From an uncultured Flaviramulus sp. (GTDB taxonomy: Bacteria > Bacteroidota > Bacteroidia > Flavobacteriales > Flavobacteriaceae), in assembly GCA_947501105.1 (NCBI GenBank), contig CANMUP010000002.1:496001-560000 (forward strand): a DNA stretch of 64,000 bases, read 5' to 3'. Below the pieces are notes generated by a model that had not been told where the DNA came from, searched no databases, and saw nothing but the letters and a program-made list of their open reading frames with translations. A program made the position numbers and the translations under genes. Position 1 is the first letter of the stretch; each line of letters begins with the position of its first letter. Below are positions 44,465 to 53,813 of the stretch, in pieces.

Positions 44465-46966
44465 TTATAGTTCAACTGCATTGTTGTTTACGAAGAAAAT
44501 AGCATTTACTAAAAATAGTTTTCCGTTTTCCCAAAAGCTTCTAAACATAACATCGTCTACCATATAAATCATACTCCCTTTTCCAATACGTTCTTCTCCA
44601 AAAACTAAAGAGTTGTTTAGTTTTTTTAAAGTATTGCTTCCTGCAAACCCAGAAACTTGTACTGGTTTATTTCCCAAATATGCCACATTAAAATTATTGC
44701 CACCCAATAATTTATAAGAACTACTTCCCAACTTGAGTGAAAAGTATATGTTGTTATAACCAAAAGCCATTGGATGTGTATTATCCACCTTTGTTTTAAA
44801 AATTGCGCCAGAAATCAAGTTTTTAATACTCTCACGTTCTCTGTTGGCATACGCAATTAAGTTACTTGTATCTTTATTTTTTTTATTAGTTTCACTCTTT
44901 TTTAATTTAAACCCTTTTTTACCTGCAAAAGCATTTAATGCATTACGTATTGCAATTACTTTTCCGCCTTTTGCAACCCAAGATTTTACTTTTTCAAGGC
45001 CTTTATCATTTAAAACACTCTTGTAATTCCCGCTAGGTACTATAAGCACATCAAATTTGTTTAAATCTAAACCACCAAAATTTTCAGTATTTACAGATGT
45101 AACAGGGTAATGCAATTGCCTCTCGAAAAAGTGCCAAAGCGCTCCATAATTTAAAGACGATGTACCTTTACCCGAAAGGATTGCAATTTTTTGCTTGTTA
45201 ACTAATTTAATTTCTGGTGACCCAAAATCTGGCCCGTTAGTAGAAAATCCTGATTGTACAGCATGTAATACCCGGTTGTATTTGTTAGCAGATTTTAAAA
45301 TGACGTCATCAAAATCATCAATCTTCTTATTATCTCCTCTAACAATAATTAAGGAGCCCCTATTAAAAGATTCTCCCTCAGTTTTTAAAGGCTTTTCGGT
45401 AAACCTGATTTTAATATTTTGTTTTAATAAATCAGCTAAAAACTCAGCATCTTTTAAATGATCCCAATCTATTATATAACCTGTAGCAATTTTGCTAATC
45501 GTGTTGTTTATAGCATTTAGTTTTAATGTATTATTTGATTGCACTAAGCTTTTACTTGCAATAGCATTTAAACCATAGGCATAGGGAACGCTCCACGCAG
45601 TAATATCATAAGTTATAGAATCACTTAATTTGGTATTAGGCTCAAAAAGCACTTTTATCATTTTCCCTTTTGGTTGATTGGTGTTAACCACCAAATCTTT
45701 TGATGATGTATTCATTTGTCCTTGCGAAGACGTCATGTAATTATATCCACTCACTCTTCCGCCTTGAGCGAAACCATATTTAATCTCGTGTTTATCAAGC
45801 AGATTTTTTAATGATTCAATTTTGTCATCATCACCTTGCATTACATAGCTTTTATATTTTAAGTTTGAATTGTTAAAGAACTTTTTAAACTCAGTATTCA
45901 ATTTTTCAGCATTTTTTGATGCTATTTCAACAGTTGATAAACCTGTGGTTGTGTGATGTGCTATTCTATCAATAAGCGTTAAAACGTCTCCTTCGTCGTT
46001 TAAAATACCCAATCCAGCACGACCATGACCAGCTTGCTCATAAGTCATACCAATAGCGCCCATATATGTTGGGTAGGTGTCACCATAACTAGGGTATAGT
46101 AGATCGAATCTCTCTTTTGTGAAATAAAGCCAGCCAGCTGTATCGAAATATTTAGCGTGATTTTTACCAATTTGTGTTTGAAAATCGCGCTGCCAATTGG
46201 TAATTATTTCATGAAAAGGCTCAGCTGCAGGTGCAAAATAATAAGGCTCATTAATACCCTGTTCATGAAAATCGACATGAATATGCGGTAACCATTTGTT
46301 ATATATTTTTAGTCTTGAAGCAGACTCAATTTGTGTAACCCAAGCCCAATCTCTATTTAAATCAAATAGATAATGATTTGGCCTTCCACCTGGCCATGGT
46401 TCATTATGTTCGCTAGCTTGTTGATTAATATCGTATGGTACACTAGCCGTTTCGTTAAACCAATTAGCATATCTGTCGCGCCCGTCAGGGTTTATACATG
46501 GATCTATAATAACTATGGTGTTTTTTAACCAGTCTTGTTTTTCGGTTAAAAGCTTATAAAGTGTTTTCATCGCTGCCTCAGTGCTCGATGCTTCGTTACC
46601 ATGTACATTATAACTTAACCACACAATAGCGACATCTGCATTTGATGAAACGTTATTGTTAACACCGGCATTATTTAAGTTATTTTTCCGAATAGTTTCA
46701 AGGTTGCGTATATTTTCTTCAGATGAAACATAAGCTACCATTAACGGCCTACGTTCGTAAGTTTCGCCATACTCTTCAAGTTTTATTTGATTTGGTTGTT
46801 GATTGGCAGCATACTTAAAGTAATCGACTACTTGGTGATGTCTTGAAAATTGAGTACCCAATTTATAGCCTAAAAATTCAGAAGGATCTTTAAGGTTTTG
46901 AGAGTTAATATTAAGCGTAAATACTGTAAAAGCAAAAAAAAGAAGACTATTTAAATAATGTTTCAT
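44465..46966 (-). CDS. Exported M14 family zinc carboxypeptidase
   Basis: 833 residues: signal peptide (about 1-22), M14 catalytic domain with the zinc pair HGNE (His122, Glu125), substrate region DPCINPDGRDRY, and the third-ligand segment HIHVDFHEQG. The long C-terminal half includes a class-I-GATase-like fold (IAILSGKGTSSLNYG, VLIVPSGNYKSVL) fused to it, as in many Bacteroidota M14 proteins. Probably periplasmic or surface peptide trimming. Transcribed alone. Confidence 0.88.
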   Translation of the reverse strand: MKHYLNSLLFFAFTVFTLNINSQNLKDPSEFLGYKLGTQFSRHHQVVDYFKYAANQQPNQIKLEEYGETYERRPLMVAYVSSEENIRNLETIRKNNLNNAGVNNNVSSNADVAIVWLSYNVHGNEASSTEAAMKTLYKLLTEKQDWLKNTIVIIDPCINPDGRDRYANWFNETASVPYDINQQASEHNEPWPGGRPNHYLFDLNRDWAWVTQIESASRLKIYNKWLPHIHVDFHEQGINEPYYFAPAAEPFHEIITNWQRDFQTQIGKNHAKYFDTAGWLYFTKERFDLLYPSYGDTYPTYMGAIGMTYEQAGHGRAGLGILNDEGDVLTLIDRIAHHTTTGLSTVEIASKNAEKLNTEFKKFFNNSNLKYKSYVMQGDDDKIESLKNLLDKHEIKYGFAQGGRVSGYNYMTSSQGQMNTSSKDLVVNTNQPKGKMIKVLFEPNTKLSDSITYDITAWSVPYAYGLNAIASKSLVQSNNTLKLNAINNTISKIATGYIIDWDHLKDAEFLADLLKQNIKIRFTEKPLKTEGESFNRGSLIIVRGDNKKIDDFDDVILKSANKYNRVLHAVQSGFSTNGPDFGSPEIKLVNKQKIAILSGKGTSSLNYGALWHFFERQLHYPVTSVNTENFGGLDLNKFDVLIVPSGNYKSVLNDKGLEKVKSWVAKGGKVIAIRNALNAFAGKKGFKLKKSETNKKNKDTSNLIAYANRERESIKNLISGAIFKTKVDNTHPMAFGYNNIYFSLKLGSSSYKLLGGNNFNVAYLGNKPVQVSGFAGSNTLKKLNNSLVFGEERIGKGSMIYMVDDVMFRSFWENGKLFLVNAIFFVNNNAVEL

Positions 46967-47109
46967 TTGTTAATATTTATTGTTTTTTAAGGCTAGATGT
47001 AAAACCGTAATTGTTATTCTGATTAGTACCTATATACTGGCTATGATATTTCATAAAAAGAAAATAATGTAGAGTACTAATTTACTCAATTTATAGGTTC
47101 ATAAATTAT

Positions 47110-47142
47110 AAAAAATCCCGATAAATTTATCGGGATTAAAAA
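47110..47142 (-). terminator. Terminator of the esterase gene: perfect 24-bp palindrome
   Basis: aatcccgataaa (47114-47125) directly followed by its complement tttatcgggatt (47126-47137), with a T-run on the minus-strand side. Confidence 0.85.
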
Positions 47143-47170
47143 GAGTTTATGTTTTTAAAATATTATTTAA

Positions 47171-47980
47171 TCAATTCCAGACGTCATTTACCAACCAATC
47201 TGCAGCATCTTCTAAATAAGAGGCGTATTCACAAGGCTCGTTGTGAGTCAAATCTGGAGCAATAACCATTGTAATGTCACTACCAGAGTCAATGCTAGCG
47301 TTAACCCAATTTTCGACATTGCCCACTGGGAATAGTGCATCTTCTTGCCCATGAATAACATATACGGGTATAGGGATTAGCCTACCTACACCACTGTTTG
47401 TAGTATTGTATTGGCTAGCCATAGGAATAGATGCTGAAAATAAACTAGACTGTGTCTCTGAAAAAAACCAACTTCCATTGCCTCCGTCGCTATAACCATG
47501 TATTACAATTTTGTCTGTATCTACAGGAAGGTAAGTAGAAGCCAAATCTACTAAAGTTATAACTTGCTCATTGTTTTCTAGTGTAGGCCATAATTTGCCA
47601 TTGCTATTTGGGCTTAAAATGATGGCATCAAGAGCTCTAAATCCAGTTTCTGCTAAACATTCCGTGAATTTATGTGAATCTGGAGATATACCACATGAGG
47701 CACATCCGTGTAGAGAAATGATTAAAGGTCTTTTATTATTTGTAAAATCTACATCGGGCATCACTACTCTAAACTTCCAAAGTTCATTTTTAAGATTTTC
47801 TAGCTCTACATCATTGTGTCCAGGGGTAAAATCAAACCCTTCAAAATCTTTTTGGAGATCTTCATAAGTTCTTGGTCCTGGCTCTGCAATATCAAGTTCT
47901 TCAAAAACACCAGATTTATTGCAACTCAATAAAATAAGGAGTAAAAATGAATAGATTAAAATAATTTTTTGATTCTTCAT
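47171..47980 (-). CDS. Esterase lipoprotein, PHB-depolymerase/feruloyl-esterase-like
   Basis: 269 residues from the ATG at 47980 (MKNQKIILIY), which begins a clear lipoprotein signal (LLLILLSC, Cys20); the frame is open further upstream but without signal features. Alpha/beta-hydrolase motifs: RPLIISLHGCASCG (oxyanion region with a Cys-rich loop), the nucleophile elbow HGYSDGGNG, and VYVIHGQEDALFP with the acid residue; the catalytic His is probably in DLTHNEPCEY. The substrate is unknown. Upstream, 47981-48280 holds nothing I can identify beyond promoters. Confidence 0.8.
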   Translation of the reverse strand: MKNQKIILIYSFLLLILLSCNKSGVFEELDIAEPGPRTYEDLQKDFEGFDFTPGHNDVELENLKNELWKFRVVMPDVDFTNNKRPLIISLHGCASCGISPDSHKFTECLAETGFRALDAIILSPNSNGKLWPTLENNEQVITLVDLASTYLPVDTDKIVIHGYSDGGNGSWFFSETQSSLFSASIPMASQYNTTNSGVGRLIPIPVYVIHGQEDALFPVGNVENWVNASIDSGSDITMVIAPDLTHNEPCEYASYLEDAADWLVNDVWN

Positions 47981-48280
47981 GATTGATTTACTTTGACGAC
48001 GATGTGTGAAATTAATAAAAATTACATAAATCAATCGCTTTTTTTGTTAAAAATCGATAAAACTGACATTTTAATTAAAGAATCATAAAAATACTTATAA
48101 CATTAAGGATTCTAAGCTAATTGCCACCTGTCAATGTTTTTGTAAATACACAATGGAAGAAAAAAGAAAGATTTTATAAAAAGACCTTAATACTGATTTT
48201 TTAGTATGTTAAAGCTTAACTTATTTTTTAGATTTTTAAAAATGGAATAGCTGTATATTTACATAATTTTTCAATTAAAT

Positions 48281-49879
48281 ATGCAACAAAATCATATTCC
48301 CTTTCGTAATACTGGTTATTTTTCATCACTGATTTGTGATTATTTAGACGAAAAAAACGAGCTTAATCCATTTTATGATCGTTTTCCAAATCTTCAAAAT
48401 TTTAAATCTCAAATAGAAGAGAAAAGTCATTCTAAACTTACCTCTGAAACTCATCGTTTAGTTTTAGCTTCTATTTTAAGTAAGCAATATCAAAATATTG
48501 AAGCATCAGAACTTACACTTCAAAATATTGAATTGCTAAAAAAGAATAACACGTTTACAATAACTACAGGCCACCAGTTAAATTTATTTACAGGGCCATT
48601 ATATTTTTTATATAAAATAGTATCCGCAATTAACCTTTCAAAAAAATTAAAAGAAACCTACCCGAAATATAATTTTGTTCCAATTTATTGGATGGCTACT
48701 GAGGATCATGATTTTGAAGAAATAAATTTTTTCAATTTTAAAGGGAAGAAACTACAATGGAATAAAGATTCTAGTGGCGCTGTTGGTGAATTATCAACCG
48801 AAGGTTTAGAAGATGTTTTTGAGTTGTTTTCAAAAGAATTGGGCAACAGCAAAAATTCAAAATATTTAAAGAGTTTATTTGATAAAGCTTATATAAAACA
48901 TAACAATTTAGCTGATGCCACACGTTTTTTAGCGAATGAGTTATTTGCAGCTTATGGTTTAGTAATTATTGATGCTAATGATGCTGATTTAAAAAAACAG
49001 TTTGTCCCATTTATTGAAGACGAATTATTGAATCAAACATCATTTGAATCAGTTTCTGAGACTAATAAAGCACTTTCAAAATCATATAATATTCAAGTTA
49101 ATCCTAGAGAAATAAACCTTTTTTATTTAAAAGAAAATTTACGAGAACGTATTGTTTTAGAAGAAGATGTTTATAAAGTTAATAATACAGATATTGCTTT
49201 TACTAAAGATGAAATTTTAAATGAAGTAAAAAAGCATGCTGAACGATTTTCGCCAAATGTAATTATGCGCCCTTTATATCAAGAAGTTATTCTGCCTAAT
49301 CTCTGCTATATTGGTGGAGGCGGAGAATTAGCCTATTGGTTTCAATTAAAGCACTTTTTTGAAAAAGTGAATGTGCCATTTCCAGTATTATTATTGCGTA
49401 ATTCGGTTTTAATTCAAACAGAAAATCAGCATAAAAAACTTGAAAAATTAAATGTTTCAAGAGAAGATATCTTTTTAAAAAGTGATGCTTTTATAAATAA
49501 AAAAGTAAGACAGATCTCTGATGTTGAAATCGATTTTTCTTCGCAAAGAGAGCATCTTAAAAAACAATTTGAAGATTTATATAAATTAGCTAAGCTTACT
49601 GATGAATCATTTTTAGGAGCTGTAAAAGCCCAAGAAGTTAAACAATTAAAAGGATTGAGTAATCTTGAAAAACGCCTATTAAAATCTCAAAAAGTAAAAT
49701 TAGCAGACCAAGTTTCTAGAATGACAGATATTCAAAGAGCCTTATTTCCAAATCAGAGTTTGCAGGAACGACAAGCTAATTTTTCTGAGTTTTATTTGGA
49801 GTATGGAGAGCAGTTAGTGCCAAAATTAATTAAAAATCTAGAACCTTTAAAAGGAGAGTTTACTGTTTTAACTTTGTAA
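48281..49879 (+). CDS. bshC: Bacillithiol biosynthesis cysteine-adding enzyme BshC
   Basis: 532 residues, the full BshC length. It adds cysteine to glucosaminyl-malate in the last step of bacillithiol synthesis. Rossmann-like core segments FTITTGHQLNLFTGPLYFLYK (about 86-106), PIYWMATEDHDFEE (about 128-141) and the C-terminal coiled coil (about 385-460) match the family. bshA and bshB are not in the window. Ends in a very strong terminator. Confidence 0.95.
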   Translation: MQQNHIPFRNTGYFSSLICDYLDEKNELNPFYDRFPNLQNFKSQIEEKSHSKLTSETHRLVLASILSKQYQNIEASELTLQNIELLKKNNTFTITTGHQLNLFTGPLYFLYKIVSAINLSKKLKETYPKYNFVPIYWMATEDHDFEEINFFNFKGKKLQWNKDSSGAVGELSTEGLEDVFELFSKELGNSKNSKYLKSLFDKAYIKHNNLADATRFLANELFAAYGLVIIDANDADLKKQFVPFIEDELLNQTSFESVSETNKALSKSYNIQVNPREINLFYLKENLRERIVLEEDVYKVNNTDIAFTKDEILNEVKKHAERFSPNVIMRPLYQEVILPNLCYIGGGGELAYWFQLKHFFEKVNVPFPVLLLRNSVLIQTENQHKKLEKLNVSREDIFLKSDAFINKKVRQISDVEIDFSSQREHLKKQFEDLYKLAKLTDESFLGAVKAQEVKQLKGLSNLEKRLLKSQKVKLADQVSRMTDIQRALFPNQSLQERQANFSEFYLEYGEQLVPKLIKNLEPLKGEFTVLTL

Positions 49880-49920
49880 AAAAGCAAGTCTAAACTATAG
49901 TGTTTAGACTTGCTTTTTAA
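49878..49920. terminator. Bidirectional terminator between bshC and the aerolysin-like gene
   Basis: 17-bp perfect stem: arm 49879-49895 (aaaaagcaagtctaaac) pairs with 49902-49918, loop tatagt, flanked by A/T runs on both sides. Confidence 0.9.
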
Positions 49921-49942
49921 AAATTAATATTGAAGAATCATT

Positions 49943-51628
49943 TTAGTTACAATTTGGTTCGATTGATTCTGCTTTGCTAATTGTTTTAATTACATTTTTA
50001 ACTGTATTTACACCCCTAACAGTTAATTCTATATAATTGCTTTCTACTTTTGTAATAACGCCATTATTAGCATTAGTAAATGAGAATTGTGTCATTATTT
50101 CATTACCATTTAGTTCTAAATCACCTTCACCATCTTTAAAATCGCCTTTTATGCGATAACGTTGAATGAAAGGAATTAAAATGTTACTGTACCTTTGGAA
50201 AGTGTCATATACTAAAACAGCATCTCCTGGTGGAACTTCTATAATTCTTGTTCTAATTACGGTTTGCTGTTCTGTTTTATCTTGACCAGTAAATTGTGTA
50301 CTTACATTGGTTATAGTAGTCTCTTGTGAGTATGTTGCAGTAGCTTCTGCTGAAACAGTTGCACCAGAACCAAAAAAGCTAGCTTCTGCTTCTACACCTA
50401 AAGTTAAAGATCCTGATGAACTTTCTGATGATGTCATACTAAAGGACTCTTCAAACGAAACACTAGATGTTTTACTCTCATTGATGTTAATTTCAAAACT
50501 TTCTTTCAATAATCCGTTTGTACAGTTCGTTAATTTTGCATTGCTTTCAAAACTATCTGCATTGTCTGCTGCTGGTAAAATGGGTTGTAGGTTTTTAGTT
50601 GTTAATACTTCTATGTTCCAATCTATATTTAGACTTAAAATTCTAAAATAAGCTAATTCATCATTAGTGTTATTATTACTTATTCTTTTGCCATCACTTG
50701 CATTTACTATTCTTAATGGTGCGTCTGGATTATTATCACAATACATTCTATGCAAGCCATTATCGTCTTTTTTAATTCTAAATCTATTTCTACTTGAAAT
50801 TGTAGCTAAATCTGTACTTGATACATGTTTGCCATTATCTTGAAACAAATAACCAGCAGAATTTATTTCTAAAAACAGGTTTTCTCCTGCAGATGTAACA
50901 ATGCCAGTAACTATTGCAAAAGCACCATCACTACCTGGTATTTCTAAAAAAGTATATCTGTATTTAAAATCCCAATCTTTTGTTCCCCAACCGGTTTTGT
51001 CATCTACATTTACTTCTCTACCATAAGTTCCAGAACCATTATAATCTACCCAACATGCATTATTGCTTGTTAAGTCGCCTTCTTTAACTATTTGCATGTA
51101 GTACTCTTGATCTTTTTTGAAACTAAAATCTTTGTCTCGAAGGTTTTCTAGTCCTTCAGCTTCTATTTCATAATTTGAAGGATTATTTTTAAATGAAATA
51201 ACGGAAATCTCTTCTTTTTTTAATAAAGCATTGTTTTCGTCTTTGATTTCAACAGAAATTGGCACTCCAGAGGATAACTCTGATTGAGCATCTTCTGATA
51301 AATCGTTAATATCAAAAGATAATTGAGCAATATTAGTATCTGGATCTATATCTACAATTGAACTATAATCCCCAGTATTTGCAGTAACTGTAATTTCTGC
51401 TGTTTTTGGTTTATAATCTTTTTTTGCAATATCTCTTGCGCTTATACTTATACCCAAGCTACCAAGATATCTTTCTAGGTCGTCTTCTGATATTCCATCA
51501 GATTTATTTAGCTCGTTATTATTGTTGCCATTATTAGAATCAATAGAGTCGTCTTTACTACAAGAAATAATTATAGTAAATAAAAATAGCAAGATGTAAA
51601 ACTTAGTAAATGTGTGTGTTGTTTTCAT
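49943..51628 (-). CDS. Lipoprotein with aerolysin/ETX-MTX2-like C-terminal domain
   Basis: 561 residues; lipobox Cys23 (IISCSKDD). The N-terminal half is a beta-rich, asparagine-rich region with a possible ricin/actin-crosslinking-like fold (about 180-320, repeated FRI/YFRI segments). The region about 375-500 is rich in alternating Ser/Thr (TSSESSSGSLTLG, TVSAEATATYSQETT) followed by IEVPPGDAVLVYD. This layout is seen in aerolysin-type beta-pore-forming proteins. The pore role is inference. It lies downstream of a TPR-LuxR regulator gene on the same strand, with a GC-rich hairpin in its leader. Confidence 0.65.
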   Translation of the reverse strand: MKTTHTFTKFYILLFLFTIIISCSKDDSIDSNNGNNNNELNKSDGISEDDLERYLGSLGISISARDIAKKDYKPKTAEITVTANTGDYSSIVDIDPDTNIAQLSFDINDLSEDAQSELSSGVPISVEIKDENNALLKKEEISVISFKNNPSNYEIEAEGLENLRDKDFSFKKDQEYYMQIVKEGDLTSNNACWVDYNGSGTYGREVNVDDKTGWGTKDWDFKYRYTFLEIPGSDGAFAIVTGIVTSAGENLFLEINSAGYLFQDNGKHVSSTDLATISSRNRFRIKKDDNGLHRMYCDNNPDAPLRIVNASDGKRISNNNTNDELAYFRILSLNIDWNIEVLTTKNLQPILPAADNADSFESNAKLTNCTNGLLKESFEININESKTSSVSFEESFSMTSSESSSGSLTLGVEAEASFFGSGATVSAEATATYSQETTITNVSTQFTGQDKTEQQTVIRTRIIEVPPGDAVLVYDTFQRYSNILIPFIQRYRIKGDFKDGEGDLELNGNEIMTQFSFTNANNGVITKVESNYIELTVRGVNTVKNVIKTISKAESIEPNCN

Positions 51629-51667
51629 GACTAATTGTTTTGTGATTAAAAATTAGTTTTGTGTGAC

Positions 51668-51704
51668 CTTGCGCTAAAAAAGGTCTGCAGCCCGGGAGCG
51701 CAAG
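51668..51704. promoter_or_regulatory. GC-rich hairpin in the leader of the aerolysin-like gene
   Basis: cttgcgct (51668-51675) pairs with agcgcaag (51697-51704); the loop contains ctgcagcccggg, two further palindromic hexamers. It is sharply GC-rich against its AT-rich surroundings and lies 40-76 bases upstream of the start. It could be a regulator site, an RNA structure or a repeat element. Confidence 0.5.
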
Positions 51705-51852
51705 ACACCACAAAACGGTATGTCATTTTTTATGACAAAACAAACTTATTTCATGAGTTTTTAAAATGAAAATTTAATGGGTGGACAAAGGGGGGACAAT
51801 CTTAAATTTTGAAAAGGACAAAAGGTAGACAAGCCTTGAAATGGTTAATATT

Positions 51853-53643
51853 TTATAGGTTTAGTACTAAATCTTGTAAAGATTCTTCAGTTGTTATATT
51901 TAATTTTTTACGTAATCTGTAACGCGCTTTTTTTATACCTTCTGATGAGATATTGAGAATATTCGCGATTTCTTTTGAAGATAAATTCATTTTTAATAAA
52001 GACATTAATCGTAATTCATTTGAAGTGACTTCCGGGAATTTCTGTTTCACATTGCTATTAAAATCTTTATGTACTTCTTGAAAATATTTACTGAAGCTTT
52101 TCCAGTTATTATCATCTTTTAAATCAAAATTAATAGTTCTAATAAGTTGCTGATAACCATTCTTATTATTTTCTGAACTATTAAATTCTTTGGCTTTTTG
52201 TTTTAAACCTTCTAATACTTCATTCTTTTTAGCAAGATGTAAAGCATGGGTTGTGAGCTCTTTCTTTTTAAATGCTAATTCTGCATCAACTTTTTCCTTT
52301 TCTAGTTTATTGCGTTTTATTTTTTGTCTAAAACCGTAAAAACCAAAGCATACAATACCTAAACTTAATAATAAACCACCGCCTAGTAATGTTTTTTGCA
52401 ACTTGCTTACCTTAGCTTTTTGCTCTAAAAGATCAATTTCATTTTCTTGTAAAGTAATTTGTTGGTCTTTTATTTCTGTTTGATACTTTATTTCAAGCTC
52501 ATTTATTTTATCAATACTTTGTCTCTTAAAAATACTATCTTTTAATTTAGCTTGGTATGACCTATTTATATATGCTTTTCTATAATCTCTCTTTCCAAAA
52601 TATGCCCTAGATAAATTAAAGTAAACATCTATTAATAAGTGTCTATGTCCTATTTCTCGACCAATTTTTTTAGAGTCTTCTAGATATCCTATAGCATCAT
52701 TGAATTTTTTTTGACGATTACTTATTACACCCAGATTATTTAATGAAACAGCAATTTTTGGCTTATCCTTAACAGCTTTCCCTAAATTTAATGCCTCTTT
52801 TAAATAGCGCTTTGCTAATTCAAGACTATCTAAAGATATATATAGGCTACCTAGATAATTATAGTTATGTGCTAATGAATTCTTATTTTTTAATACTTCA
52901 TATATTTTAGAACTTTTTTTATAATACTTAAGAGCATTATCATAATCTTTTGCTTTTTTATAACTTAATCCAAAACTACCCCAAACTGATGCTAAACTTG
53001 CAGAATCGTTGCTTTTAATATATATATCTTCTAGCTTTTTGTTGTAAAAGTTTGATTTCTCGTAGTTCAATATTTTTCCATATAAAGTTACTAAAGATCG
53101 ATAGCTAAAAGCTTTTTTGTTTTCTGCATAACCAAGTTCATCTTGTAGTTTCAAAGATTTCATGACGCTCTCAATAGATTTCTCAAATTTGCCAAGCCTT
53201 TCTTGAGTTCTACTAATATTATTATAAGCTACAGCAAGTTTTTTTTTGTTCTCTTTTTTAAGATAAATTGATACTATTTTTTTATCAAGCTCTTCAAGTT
53301 TTTTAAAATCAGATATCCGATAATAATAATCTCCTAGGTTGTCGTATAGCTTTAAAGTTTTAGATTCTTTAGTTTTGATTTCTTTTAAATTGTTAGAAAT
53401 ATAAGTTGCTGAATCTAAATACGTTTTTGATAAATCAGGGCTCTTCCTTAAAGTTTTTTTAAAAATTAAAATATAAGAGTCAAACTTTAGGCTATCGTGT
53501 AATGTCGGAATTACTTTTTGTATACTATCAATAGCTTTATCACTTTGTGCATTGGAAATTTGTGAAGAATAGACAATTAAAAATAAAATAAACATTCTCA
53601 ATTTTAAATTTTTTTTATTGGTTTTTAAAATGAAACGCTTCAT
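51853..53643 (-). CDS. TPR-containing LuxR-type transcriptional regulator
   Basis: 596 residues: N-terminal signal-like segment (about 17-33, ending ISNAQS), at least six tetratricopeptide repeats (about 115-370, e.g. VWGSFGLSYKKAKDYDNALKY), a membrane helix (about 412-435, LLGGGLLLSLGIVCFGFYGF), a coiled coil, and a C-terminal LuxR-type HTH (about 540-590, LSSKEIANILNISSEGIKKAR). This is the Bacteroidota architecture that senses in the periplasm by TPRs and binds DNA in the cytoplasm. The adjacent lipoprotein gene is a likely target. Confidence 0.87.
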   Translation of the reverse strand: MKRFILKTNKKNLKLRMFILFLIVYSSQISNAQSDKAIDSIQKVIPTLHDSLKFDSYILIFKKTLRKSPDLSKTYLDSATYISNNLKEIKTKESKTLKLYDNLGDYYYRISDFKKLEELDKKIVSIYLKKENKKKLAVAYNNISRTQERLGKFEKSIESVMKSLKLQDELGYAENKKAFSYRSLVTLYGKILNYEKSNFYNKKLEDIYIKSNDSASLASVWGSFGLSYKKAKDYDNALKYYKKSSKIYEVLKNKNSLAHNYNYLGSLYISLDSLELAKRYLKEALNLGKAVKDKPKIAVSLNNLGVISNRQKKFNDAIGYLEDSKKIGREIGHRHLLIDVYFNLSRAYFGKRDYRKAYINRSYQAKLKDSIFKRQSIDKINELEIKYQTEIKDQQITLQENEIDLLEQKAKVSKLQKTLLGGGLLLSLGIVCFGFYGFRQKIKRNKLEKEKVDAELAFKKKELTTHALHLAKKNEVLEGLKQKAKEFNSSENNKNGYQQLIRTINFDLKDDNNWKSFSKYFQEVHKDFNSNVKQKFPEVTSNELRLMSLLKMNLSSKEIANILNISSEGIKKARYRLRKKLNITTEESLQDLVLNL

Positions 53644-53813
53644 AATCCTTACTACTTGGTTTTTATAAAAGTACTTAATTTATTAATTGCAAGTTAAATA
53701 GGTTAATAAATAGTAGTAATGAATAGTATTAAAAAACCGATTTATTCATCAGTTAGTATTAAATTTACAATCCCTAAAAAGGAGGCTCTTTAATATTAAA
53801 AACGTAACACAAA

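Noticed and set aside
51685-51696. ctgcagcccggg resembles a cloning-vector polylinker (PstI-SmaI)
   Set aside because: The bases on either side do not continue any polylinker, and the 12-mer lies within a longer native hairpin; contamination is unlikely.
53778-53786. aaggagg upstream of the PLP decarboxylase as a ribosome binding site
   Set aside because: About 30 bases from the ATG, and Bacteroidota rarely use Shine-Dalgarno pairing; likely chance.
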